This document shows positions 1 through 6,195 of a stretch of DNA of 6,571 bases, piece after piece. The notes under the pieces were generated by a model. The model did no database searches. It saw only the letters and a program-made list of their open reading frames with translations, and was not told the DNA's origin. The DNA is from Candidatus Gastranaerophilales bacterium. GTDB lineage: Bacteria; Cyanobacteriota; Vampirovibrionia; Gastranaerophilales; Gastranaerophilaceae. Both the position numbers and the translations under genes were made by a program. The stretch is taken from the NCBI GenBank assembly GCA_021205645.1, contig JAJPXE010000086.1:1822-8392 (forward strand). The letters run 5' to 3'. The stretch's first letter is position 1; every line of letters starts with the position of its first letter.

Positions 1-187
1 CGAATAGGATTTAAGAACCGTCATAGTGTTTTGCTCGCCCGAATAATCCAAGACGCGGATTTTCGGCAGGGCTGGGTCAGCTATGCTGATCTAGCCCGTA
101 AGAGCAATTAACACGTAGACGGCGGCTAAATCCGAATAGGATTTAAGAACCGTCATAGTGTTTTGCTCGCCCGAATAATCCAAGACG
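1..187. repeat. Direct repeat, two exact 55-bp copies, hairpin-rich
   Basis: Positions 1-55 and 133-187 are identical over 55 bp, giving a period of 132 bp. The left copy may extend beyond the window edge. The unit is visibly richer in G+C than the following DNA. It contains several potential hairpins: 39-49 with 57-66 (10 bp, one bulge), 69-81 with 85-97 (13 bp including three G-T pairs, loop TAT), and 127-133 with 139-145 (7 bp, loop GAATA). The plus strand is open for 36 codons from base 1 to a TAA at 109-111. The minus strand in the phase starting at 186 has only one internal stop (a TAG) before the window edge. The period is a multiple of three, so the unit could be a decayed coding repeat, a structured non-coding repeat, or an assembly-edge duplication. 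I do not recognise the family. Confidence 0.85.
69..97. other. Strong 13-bp hairpin between repeat copies
   Basis: Bases 69-81 pair with 85-97 around a three-base loop. Three of the thirteen pairs are G-T on the plus strand. It lies in the 77-bp spacer between the two 55-bp repeats. No T-tract follows it on either strand, so it is not a standard intrinsic terminator. It could be part of a structured RNA or a recombination or folding element of the repeat unit. Its function is unknown. Confidence 0.6.
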
Positions 188-228
188 AAAAATTATAATT
201 ATTTCGCAAATTCAAAAAATATGAAAAT

Positions 229-257
229 TTGACTTTATCGGCATTTTTGTCTAAAAT
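229..257 (+). promoter_or_regulatory. Sigma70-type promoter for the coiled-coil gene
   Basis: TTGACT at 229-234 (5/6 to the -35 consensus) is separated by exactly 17 bp from TAAAAT at 252-257 (5/6 to the -10 consensus). Transcription would start near 264, giving a leader of roughly 36 nt before the ATG at 300. It lies in the AT-rich stretch just after the repeat, where no other signal competes. Confidence 0.75.
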
Positions 258-299
258 CTTTATTAAGAATACGTATTGATATCTGGAGATTTATACAAG

Positions 300-887
300 A
301 TGAGTGCACAACAGAGTAATATCTATAATTTGCTTGGCAAGCTAGAAGAGGCAATGGATCGAGGTTTCCCTTTATTATCAAGTTATATGGTGGTAGTTAA
401 ACGTGATACTGTAGAAACCTTGTTGGACAATATATACGCCTCATTACCTACAGAAGTGCAGGATGCCCGTTCATTGTTGAGAAGGCGTGATGAAATCCAA
501 CACGAAGCACAGCAGCGTGCGGAAAAAGTTATCAGAGATGCTCAAGCGGAGGCAGCAAGGCTTCTCAGTGAATCTGATTTGCTTAAGGCGGTGCAGAGAG
601 AAGCCCAAAAGATTAAAGAACAGGTTATTGCAGATTGTGATGCCATGAAAAGACAAGCTATGGAAGAAGCAGATGCTATCAGAAGCCAGGCTAATGATGA
701 AGTTTTAAGAACTAAAGAAGGTGCAAGCGTATATGCTGAACAGGTTTTAACGAATTTAGAACAAAATTTGAACCAGTTGCAACAAATTGTAAAAAGCGGG
801 CAGGTTCAGTTGGAGCGTCAACGCAGCGAGGCTGTTACTGCTGCTTATTCAGGTAATGTTGATACAGCAGGCAGCTATAAAATGTAG
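300..887 (+). CDS. Coiled-coil protein, V-ATPase subunit H / DivIVA-like family
   Basis: This encodes a 195-aa soluble protein. The start at ATG 300 is chosen because GGAG at 285-288 lies 11 nt upstream; an in-frame TTG at 276 lies upstream of that signal and lacks one. Residues 8-60 form a conserved-looking head: a short helix (IYNLLGKLEEAM), a hydrophobic stretch ending VVVKRD, then a segment (LLDNIYASLPTEVQDAR). Residues 60-175 are a long charged coiled coil rich in A, E, Q, K and R. This order resembles a family common in Firmicutes and relatives, usually annotated 'ATPase', 'ATP synthase subunit B-like' or 'DivIVA-like' and often near coaD. No nucleotide-binding motif is visible, so an enzymatic role is unlikely. 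A scaffold role in division or the envelope is inference. It has its own promoter and terminator and appears monocistronic. Confidence 0.85.
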   Translation: MSAQQSNIYNLLGKLEEAMDRGFPLLSSYMVVVKRDTVETLLDNIYASLPTEVQDARSLLRRRDEIQHEAQQRAEKVIRDAQAEAARLLSESDLLKAVQREAQKIKEQVIADCDAMKRQAMEEADAIRSQANDEVLRTKEGASVYAEQVLTNLEQNLNQLQQIVKSGQVQLERQRSEAVTAAYSGNVDTAGSYKM

Positions 888-916
888 TCTTTTATCATTG
901 AATTTATAATTCGGTT

Positions 917-949
917 AGCTTTCGGTAATATTATCGGAAGTTTTCTTTT
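917..949 (+). terminator. Intrinsic terminator after coiled-coil gene
   Basis: CTTTCGGTAA at 919-928 pairs with TTATCGGAAG at 931-940, including two G-T pairs. The inner pairs probably open to enlarge the loop. TTTTCTTTT follows directly at 941-949. It sits 30 nt past the stop codon at 885-887 and separates this gene from the downstream operon. Confidence 0.75.
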
Positions 950-1048
950 GTCTACAATTTCCGGACTATTTTTTTTATTTTAAATTCAGGTAAATTATTT
1001 TCGGGTCGTATTTCCCATTGAATGTATCTTATCAAATAGGAAATATGT

Positions 1049-1225
1049 ATGAGCTTAAATGAAGATTGTCTGCTGAATTATCTGCTTAAACCTGATGAAC
1101 TCGCATACACAACGGAAATTCTAAAGTTAAATAACAAAATTTTAGAAAAAGAGTTTATTATAAAACCTGTTTTTAATAAAATAGATGTATCAATGTCGGT
1201 TAACAAGAGGTATGATTTTGACTAA
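1049..1225 (+). CDS. 58-aa small protein, unrecognised, coupled to the cyclase
   Basis: An ORF of 58 codons starts at ATG 1049 and stops at TAA 1223-1225. A good ribosome binding site, AGGAAA at 1038-1043, lies 5 nt before the start. The protein begins MSLNEDCLLNYLLKPDEL and ends VNKRYDFD. It is charged, has no signal peptide or membrane segment, and has one cysteine (residue 7). Its base composition and codon use match the neighbouring genes. The stop overlaps the inferred TTG start of the CHASE2-GGDEF gene by 8 nt, a typical translational-coupling arrangement and the main argument that it is expressed. I do not recognise a family. It could be a small partner or regulator of the cyclase, or the residue of a longer degraded gene. 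Confidence 0.65.
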   Translation: MSLNEDCLLNYLLKPDELAYTTEILKLNNKILEKEFIIKPVFNKIDVSMSVNKRYDFD

Positions 1226-3050
1226 AAAAGAATTGACAAAAGAACAGCTCCTTAATTATATAGCATATTTTCTAATATCAGCATCAATACTGTTTACAAC
1301 TTTTTTGCTGGCAAATAATAAGATGATAGTTAATTTTTTTAGTGATTCGGAGAATAAATCATTTGATTACAGACAGTCATTACTGGTAAAACACAGGCAT
1401 TTAAAACCCAGTCAGGATATTGTAATAATAGCGATAGATGACGGGAGTTATGAATATATATTGGACAGATATGGAGAGTGGCCGATATCAAGAGGGGTAT
1501 ATTCAAAGATTATAGATCGTATAGAGCAGGATAGGCCGAAAGCTGTCATATTTGATTTAATGTTTATAAAATCGTTCAAGTCTGATGCCAAATCCGATGC
1601 ACTGCTCGCATCAACAATGGGTAAGTATAATAATGTATATACGGCGATAAACTTTGATAATCAGTCGGCAGATGTCAGAACGCCGGTAAAATTACCCGAT
1701 AATTTATCCGTCAGGCTGAATAATCAGTCAAAAAAGGTTGATATAGAACGTAATTTCGGGTTTTCAAACTGCAGGTCAATAATATCTGAAGTATATAATA
1801 CGACAACAAAAATAGGAATGATAAATATTAATCGTTCGGAGGACGGAATAATCCGTCAGGTGCCTGTTCTTGCTTATTATAACGGTCAATATTATCCTCA
1901 TTTAACATTATTGGCAGGCAATGAAATACTGAATAATGGAAAAGAGATTAAGGAATATACAATTGACAAGCATTCCAATCTTCTTCTTGCCGGTGATTAT
2001 AAGCTGCCGCTGACCGAAAGCGGCGAAGCTGTTTTAAACTGGTACGGAACTTCTATGTACACTTATAAAAACATACCGTTTCATAAACTTATTAAATCAA
2101 TTGAGGGTGATAAATCAATTGAACATTATGATTTTAAAGACAAAATTGTATATATAGGTACAACAGCATCAAGCTTGTTTGACACAAAAAGTGTTCCGAT
2201 AGACAAGATATACCCCGGAGTTGAAATACATGCCACATATATGAATAACCTGCTTGACAAATCTTTTATAAGAAAATCGGGAACAGTAACTAATGCTTTG
2301 ATAATATTTTTACTGGTAATTACGGTAACATTTATTGTATTTAATTCCACTTCTGTTGTGTTTGCAACAACATCGACGGTGTTGCTTTCGAGTGCATACT
2401 ATCTTGCCTCATATTACGTTATGAGTTTTTATAATCTTTGGATAGAAGTTGTTAATCCTTTATTTGTTATACTGGTAACATTTGCGGTATCGTATCTGGC
2501 AAAATATCTTTTAAAATCGAGAGATTTTGAACATCAATACAAGCTTGCAACAACTGACGGATTGACTGAATTGTATAATCACAGATATTTTCAGGATATG
2601 TTAAGAAAGCAAATTGAGAGTGCAAGACGTTATGAACAGGAGTTTTCTTTAATAATACTGGATATAGATTTTTTCAAGAACTTCAACGACACATACGGAC
2701 ATCAGGTGGGAGATGCTGTTTTACGGACGGTTGCATACATTTTAAAGAAGAACACCCGTGCAACGGATTATGTATGTCGTTACGGGGGTGAAGAAATGAG
2801 TATTATTTTGCCGCAGACATCAAAAGAGGAAGCTATGATAAATGCAAAGAGAATATGTGATGAGGTAGCAAAAACACCATTGAAAGTATCAAACGGTGAG
2901 GAGTGTCATATTACAATCAGTCTGGGAGTTTCGACATATCCTTATGACGGTGAAACACCGCAAAAGATAATAGAATATGCTGATAAGGCACTATATTATG
3001 CAAAAAATCACGGGAGAAATCAGGTCGGCGAAGATGAAACAAACGGTTAG
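1218..3050 (+). CDS. CHASE2-domain diguanylate cyclase (GGDEF)
   Basis: This 610-aa membrane sensor makes c-di-GMP from two GTP. TTG 1218 is preferred as start because AAGAGG at 1205-1210 lies 7 nt upstream; ATG 1212 is too close to it and ATG 1185 has no such site. Order: membrane segment at about 12-33; extracytoplasmic CHASE2 sensor at about 50-352, with the typical IAIDDGSY, WPISRGVY and AVIFDLMF blocks; three membrane segments at about 359-376, 379-402 and 408-430; then a cytoplasmic GGDEF domain at about 443-603. The catalytic motif reads GGEEM (523-527), preceded by an intact inhibitory I-site RATD (514-517) at the usual five-residue spacing, and the metal-binding region LDIDFF includes D482. 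It is therefore probably active and product-inhibited. The ligand of CHASE2 is unknown. The gene overlaps the 58-aa ORF upstream by 8 nt and trmFO downstream by 17 nt. Confidence 0.95.
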   Translation: MTKKELTKEQLLNYIAYFLISASILFTTFLLANNKMIVNFFSDSENKSFDYRQSLLVKHRHLKPSQDIVIIAIDDGSYEYILDRYGEWPISRGVYSKIIDRIEQDRPKAVIFDLMFIKSFKSDAKSDALLASTMGKYNNVYTAINFDNQSADVRTPVKLPDNLSVRLNNQSKKVDIERNFGFSNCRSIISEVYNTTTKIGMININRSEDGIIRQVPVLAYYNGQYYPHLTLLAGNEILNNGKEIKEYTIDKHSNLLLAGDYKLPLTESGEAVLNWYGTSMYTYKNIPFHKLIKSIEGDKSIEHYDFKDKIVYIGTTASSLFDTKSVPIDKIYPGVEIHATYMNNLLDKSFIRKSGTVTNALIIFLLVITVTFIVFNSTSVVFATTSTVLLSSAYYLASYYVMSFYNLWIEVVNPLFVILVTFAVSYLAKYLLKSRDFEHQYKLATTDGLTELYNHRYFQDMLRKQIESARRYEQEFSLIILDIDFFKNFNDTYGHQVGDAVLRTVAYILKKNTRATDYVCRYGGEEMSIILPQTSKEEAMINAKRICDEVAKTPLKVSNGEECHITISLGVSTYPYDGETPQKIIEYADKALYYAKNHGRNQVGEDETNG

Positions 3051-4350
3051 CATAATCGGGGGCGGTCTTGCAGGTTCTGAAGCTGCACTACAGCTTGCAA
3101 AACGGGGGATAAATGTCAGGTTGTACGAAATGCGTCCTAAAAAAACAACCGGTGCACATGTAAGCTGTGATTTTGCGGAGTTAGTCTGTTCTAATAGCTT
3201 AGGTTCATCTGATATCACGAATGCGAGCGGATTGTTAAAAAAAGAGATGGAGATTTTAGGCGGTGAACTTATTAAGACAGCATATGAATGTCAGGTTCCT
3301 GCGGGAAATGCTCTCGCTATAGATAGAGAAATGTTTTCTGAGTCAGTAACTAAAAAAATAAAAAACACTGAACTTATTGAGGTCATAAATGAGGAAGTTA
3401 CGGAAATCCCTGACGGATACACAATTATTGCTTCAGGTCCTTTAACAAGCGACAGTTTTTCCGATGCAATTAAATCTTTTACGAGGGCGGAACATCTTCA
3501 TTTTTTTGACGCCATAGCTCCTATTATTGAAAAAGACAGCATTAATTTTGACATAGCTTTTTACGGGAGCAGATATGATAAAGGTGAGGCATCATATATC
3601 AATTGTCCTATGAATAGAAAACAGTATGAGAAATTTTATAATTTTCTGATTAATGCCCCGAAAATTGAATTAAAAGAATTTGAGAAGAATGCAAAGTTTT
3701 TCGAGTCGTGTTTGCCTGTAGAGGTATTAGCATCAAGAGGGTTTGATACATTGCGTTTTGGCCCGATGAAGCCTGTCGGTCTTGTTGATAAACGTACAAA
3801 CAAGGAGAATTATGCAGTAGTCCAGCTAAGGCAGGATAACAGTGCAAAAACGTTATATAACATAGTTGGTTTCCAGACGAATTTAAAATGGTCTGCGCAA
3901 AAAGAGCTTGTTTCGCTAATTCCGGGGCTGGAAAATTCAAATATAATGCGTTACGGTGTAATGCACAGGAATACGTTTATTAACAGTCCGGAGATATTAA
4001 AACCTGCATTGCAGACAAAGGAACGTAAAGATTTATTTTTTGCAGGTCAAATAACCGGAACTGAGGGTTACAGCGAATCAATAGCAACAGGACTGCTTGC
4101 GGGTATCAATATGAGTCGTTTGATATCAGGAGCACAATTATTGGAGTTGCCGGAGGAAACCATGCTCGGAGCTTTGACCCGTTATATAACAGAAACAACT
4201 CATAAACATTTTCAGCCGATTAATTCAAACTGGGCTATTGTTAAAAAAATGGATATACCGCAAAAAATCAGAAAAAATAAAAAAGAAAAAAACAAAATGT
4301 TGTCAACACGAGCGGTTGAAACATTGAGAGAATACCTGCATCTGAGTTAA
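3034..4350 (+). CDS. trmFO: TrmFO, folate/FAD-dependent tRNA m5U54 methyltransferase
   Basis: This 438-aa cytoplasmic flavoenzyme methylates U54 in the T-loop of tRNA to ribothymidine, using 5,10-methylenetetrahydrofolate as carbon donor and reduced FAD as reductant. The N-terminal Rossmann motif IIGGGLAGSEAA (7-18) binds FAD. The family signature FAELVCSNSLG carries Cys52, and FESCLPVE carries Cys226, matching the two cysteines known to be important in Bacillus TrmFO. The C-terminal FAD-binding block AGQITGTEGYSES spans 337-349. Length is normal for the family. ATG 3034 is chosen because the protein then begins MKQTVSIIGGG, as homologs do, with AGG at 3022-3024 upstream; the longer in-frame start at 2977 lies inside the cyclase gene. 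The first 17 nt overlap the end of the cyclase gene, so the two are almost certainly co-transcribed. Confidence 0.97.
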   Translation: MKQTVSIIGGGLAGSEAALQLAKRGINVRLYEMRPKKTTGAHVSCDFAELVCSNSLGSSDITNASGLLKKEMEILGGELIKTAYECQVPAGNALAIDREMFSESVTKKIKNTELIEVINEEVTEIPDGYTIIASGPLTSDSFSDAIKSFTRAEHLHFFDAIAPIIEKDSINFDIAFYGSRYDKGEASYINCPMNRKQYEKFYNFLINAPKIELKEFEKNAKFFESCLPVEVLASRGFDTLRFGPMKPVGLVDKRTNKENYAVVQLRQDNSAKTLYNIVGFQTNLKWSAQKELVSLIPGLENSNIMRYGVMHRNTFINSPEILKPALQTKERKDLFFAGQITGTEGYSESIATGLLAGINMSRLISGAQLLELPEETMLGALTRYITETTHKHFQPINSNWAIVKKMDIPQKIRKNKKEKNKMLSTRAVETLREYLHLS

Positions 4351-4490
4351 CCACCCTCTCACCCTGCGGTGACTGTGTTGCACCCCGCCCCTGCGGAGGC
4401 TGTGCTGCACAGCAGCACCCGCTCCGTTCCCCTCCCCGTCCGGGGATGGGCAATTTGGTTATTGCCCTCTCCGTCAGGAGAGGGCAAACC
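4351..4490. repeat. G+C-rich palindrome cluster (REP/MITE-like)
   Basis: This stretch begins right at the trmFO stop codon and contrasts sharply with the AT-rich surroundings. It contains an imperfect direct repeat of 22 bp (4362-4383 and 4389-4410, 19/22 identical, starting CCCTGCGG). Three hairpins follow: 4402-4407 with 4413-4418 (6 bp, GTGCTG/CAGCAC), 4429-4437 with 4442-4450 (8 of 9 pairs, loop GTCC), and 4462-4472 with 4477-4487 (perfect 11 bp, loop GTCA). Open frames across it on both strands look like low-complexity shadows. The form fits a dispersed intergenic palindromic element; copy number elsewhere in the genome cannot be seen here. It may also stabilise or end the trmFO mRNA. 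Confidence 0.7.
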
Positions 4491-4530
4491 TGTAAGGTAT
4501 AATTCTGCGGCTGTGCTATTTGTGCCAACG

Positions 4531-4562
4531 AAAAAAAACCACTCGTATGAGTGGATTGTTTT
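4531..4562. terminator. Bidirectional intrinsic terminator between convergent genes
   Basis: CCACTC at 4539-4544 pairs with GAGTGG at 4549-4554 around the loop GTAT. On the minus strand the hairpin is followed by eight T residues (A8 at 4531-4538), a good terminator for transcripts from the WG-repeat gene. On the plus strand it is followed by the weaker ATTGTTTT, so it may also end the trmFO operon. Confidence 0.65.
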
Positions 4563-4875
4563 CTGCATCCTAATGGTCTTTTAGTGTTTATTATATCTAT
4601 CTTAGGAGTTCAAAATTTGTTGCGTTTTTAATATTATTTAGTGTTTGATGTACACTTAAAGAGTACTCTTTCATTATGACACATTATAAAATTATGTCAA
4701 TACTTTTATTTTATTTTTATGGGATTAATCCATAAGTATTATAAATAGGCTCGTTTAGACGTTACATAACTTAATAAAACATAATAATTAGTGTAAAAGG
4801 TACAACAATTATTTATGCTTGCCTGTTATATTGTTAAAGCGAACACTTCTGGAGCGGATATTGGAACATGAAAGA
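4563..4875. other. AT-rich intergenic stretch, no gene supported
   Basis: No ORF longer than about 25 codons with a ribosome binding site is visible on either strand. A perfect 14-bp palindrome, AAAGAGTACTCTTT, lies at 4658-4671. A 6-bp stem TTATGG/CCATAA with loop GATTAAT lies near 4717-4735. A loose inverted pair TGACA/TGTCA lies between about 4675 and 4700. These could be operator-like sites, but no start of transcription is evident. The stretch is simply the 3' side of two convergent genes. Confidence 0.5.
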
Positions 4876-5835
4876 CTATCTAATCTGCTTCTTTAGCGAA
4901 TTGCGCGTACCTGCTAAGGGTCCGTTGTTTGGATGACGCACGGACTTGTAATAATTCTTCAAATACGTTATCGGGAATTTTGGCAGCCATGTCAGTTTTA
5001 CCAGTATTGATATCGTTTCCGCTCCCTGTGAATACATCAACTCATCAATTGTAGCCTCGTAAGCAGGTGATATTGATGATAATAATTTAAGTACATAATC
5101 GGTCAGAGTTATAACGGAATACCCCGAAACCACGCCGGTATTTACCATAATGTTTGTCATTTTAAAATCTTTATCTTCTGATATTTTGTTAATATTCGCA
5201 GGCAGGGTTATTTCTTTTTCAGAAATCCGCTCTATCGTACACCGGTTACCGTTGTATTGCACTATCATTACATTCGGTTTGGGCATGTATATATCGTCAA
5301 ACTCGTTTTCCAGCAATATATTCCCGTTCATATCGCTAATACCGTATTTATAGTTTTTACAGGTTAAAAGCATATTCCCGTATAACATGTCAATTGAAGA
5401 ATACTCCGGCGGAATTATTGTCTTGCCCGTTTCATCATAAAGTCCATAATCGTTTCCGTTTCCGAATTTGGCAAGTTTACCCGCAAATCTGTCCGCATTT
5501 CTGTATTTCGGCTGAATCAAAAAATCCCCGTCCTGAGAGAGCAATCCATATTTACTTTTGTAAAGAACAATCCAGGATGTTTTGCCAAGCCGTATCATTT
5601 TTTTATAGACCGGTTTTGTAATAATATTTTCACCGTTTTTTAATCCAAACATGCCTTTTTCGGAATAGACTTCAACCTTAGGCGGAGGCACGGTTTTTGA
5701 GATTTGCCCATTACCGTTGGTTATTAATTGTTCCTGTACAGCAGCAGCACCCTGCTCAGGTATAACAGCGGGTTCTGTACATAAACCCTGCTGCAAACAT
5801 AAGCAAAAAACCGGTATTATTAACATCATCCTCAT
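4876..5835 (-). CDS. WG-repeat protein, probably exported
   Basis: This 319-aa protein starts with a hydrophobic stretch MRMMLIIPVFCLCLQQGLC that looks like a signal peptide. No clean lipobox is seen, although cysteines fall at 11, 13 and 19. A Gln/Pro-rich linker follows (about 20-56). Then four WG-type repeats occur with a period of 33-34 residues, anchored at F63-G64, Y96-G97, Y130-G131 and Y164-G165. Each has the form (F/Y)G-x3-6-G-x2-(I/L)(I/L)-x-(P/N)-x-(Y/F). The tryptophan of the name is replaced by F or Y in all four, as is frequent. Residues about 185-319 are an unrecognised C-terminal region with a basic tail. WG-repeat proteins are beta-rich and thought to mediate binding; their substrates are generally unknown. 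Several ATGs are clustered at the start (residues 1, 3, 4) with no clear ribosome binding site. It is transcribed divergently from the SRP RNA. Confidence 0.85.
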   Translation of the reverse strand: MRMMLIIPVFCLCLQQGLCTEPAVIPEQGAAAVQEQLITNGNGQISKTVPPPKVEVYSEKGMFGLKNGENIITKPVYKKMIRLGKTSWIVLYKSKYGLLSQDGDFLIQPKYRNADRFAGKLAKFGNGNDYGLYDETGKTIIPPEYSSIDMLYGNMLLTCKNYKYGISDMNGNILLENEFDDIYMPKPNVMIVQYNGNRCTIERISEKEITLPANINKISEDKDFKMTNIMVNTGVVSGYSVITLTDYVLKLLSSISPAYEATIDELMYSQGAETISILVKLTWLPKFPITYLKNYYKSVRHPNNGPLAGTRNSLKKQIR

Positions 5836-5842
5836 ACAAACT

Positions 5843-5872
5843 ATATTATCATAAAATGTAACATGTATGTAA
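5843..5872 (-). promoter_or_regulatory. Possible promoter giving a near-leaderless WG-protein mRNA
   Basis: On the minus strand an extended -10, TG-A-TAATAT (hexamer 5848-5843), ends 7 nt before the ATG at 5835. A weak TTACAT (5872-5867) lies 18 bp upstream of it. Transcription from here would begin at or next to the start codon, which would fit the absence of a ribosome binding site. An alternative TATAAT at 5898-5893 lacks a recognisable -35. Confidence 0.35.
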
Positions 5873-5881
5873 TATGTGTAA

Positions 5882-5910
5882 TATACAATCGCATTATATT
5901 GTGCTAATAT
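5882..5910 (+). promoter_or_regulatory. SRP RNA promoter
   Basis: TATACA at 5882-5887 (4/6 to the -35 consensus) is separated by 17 bp from the hexamer TAATAT at 5905-5910. An upstream TG at 5902-5903 makes it an extended -10. The RNA 5' end inferred from the terminal helix, 5920, lies 9-10 nt downstream, which is compatible. Confidence 0.6.
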
Positions 5911-5919
5911 AACAACAGA

Positions 5920-6176
5920 CCATGCTCCACGGGGACATAGCGAACCTCTCGACCCGAACGCTCAGCGGGGTGCAGAGCCTACTGTGAGGCTTGTGCGGGC
6001 ATTGTCTGAAATTACGGTATCGTTGATAACTTAATATTCGCCGGCGTAAACTGTCGAACCGTGTCAGGGTGGAAACACAGCAGCACTAAGGCATTCTTTG
6101 CGGGTGGTGAACCGTTAAGAGGGAGATAGTGTCTTTTCCGGCTCTGTTTCGTACCTGTCGATAGGTAGTGGCATGG
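5920..6176 (+). ncRNA. ffs: Signal recognition particle RNA, large type with Alu domain
   Basis: This is the RNA scaffold of the signal recognition particle, which with Ffh targets nascent membrane and secreted proteins. The ends pair: CCATGC (5920-5925) with GCATGG (6171-6176). The conserved domain IV core is unmistakable: CAGG at 6065-6068, stem GTG (6069-6071), tetraloop GAAA (6072-6075), stem CAC (6076-6078), then AGCAG (6079-6083). The surroundings (GAACCGTGTCAGG and CAGCACTAAG) align with the Bacillus subtilis scRNA. The 5' part (GGGG..CATAGCG..CC) matches the Bacillus Alu-domain start. At about 257 nt it is the long form rather than the roughly 110-nt 4.5S form of Escherichia coli. The ends are inferred from pairing and may be a few bases off. 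A run of six T (6177-6182) follows directly. Confidence 0.96.
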
Positions 6177-6182
6177 TTTTTT
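6171..6182 (+). terminator. T-tract at SRP RNA 3' end
   Basis: The closing GCATGG of the terminal SRP helix is followed by six T residues (6177-6182). The long-range terminal helix is not a compact terminator hairpin, so termination may be partial, with read-through into the next gene 13 nt further on. Confidence 0.35.
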
Positions 6183-6195
6183 ATAAAGGATTTTT

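Noticed and set aside
1..111. C-terminal end of a plus-strand gene (36 open codons to TAA at 109)
   Set aside because: The frame is open and reads protein-like, but the opposite strand does so too, and the repeat breaks any continuous reading. I could not decide, so no CDS is called.
1..187. CRISPR array or integron attC sites
   Set aside because: A 55-bp repeat with a 77-bp spacer is far outside CRISPR dimensions and only two copies are seen. No matching GTT/AAC core pair of an attC site was found, and no cas or integrase gene is present.
276..299. Upstream TTG start for the coiled-coil gene
   Set aside because: The GGAG ribosome binding site lies downstream of this TTG and at proper distance from ATG 300.
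2977..3033. N-terminal extension of TrmFO
   Set aside because: The extension lies inside the cyclase's GGDEF end, and TrmFO proteins normally begin a few residues before the FAD-binding glycines, as with ATG 3034.
471..3940. Minus-strand ORFs at 471-656, 2126-2350, 2991-3218 and 3650-3940
   Set aside because: All are shadows of well-supported plus-strand genes and none has a recognisable product.
4268..4584. Overlapping ORFs on both strands across the palindrome cluster
   Set aside because: They translate the G+C-rich hairpins into low-complexity sequence, overlap each other and the terminator, and lack convincing ribosome binding sites.
5150..5621. Plus-strand ORFs of 67 and 75 codons
   Set aside because: They lie wholly antisense within the WG-repeat gene, whose repeat pattern shows that the minus strand is coding.
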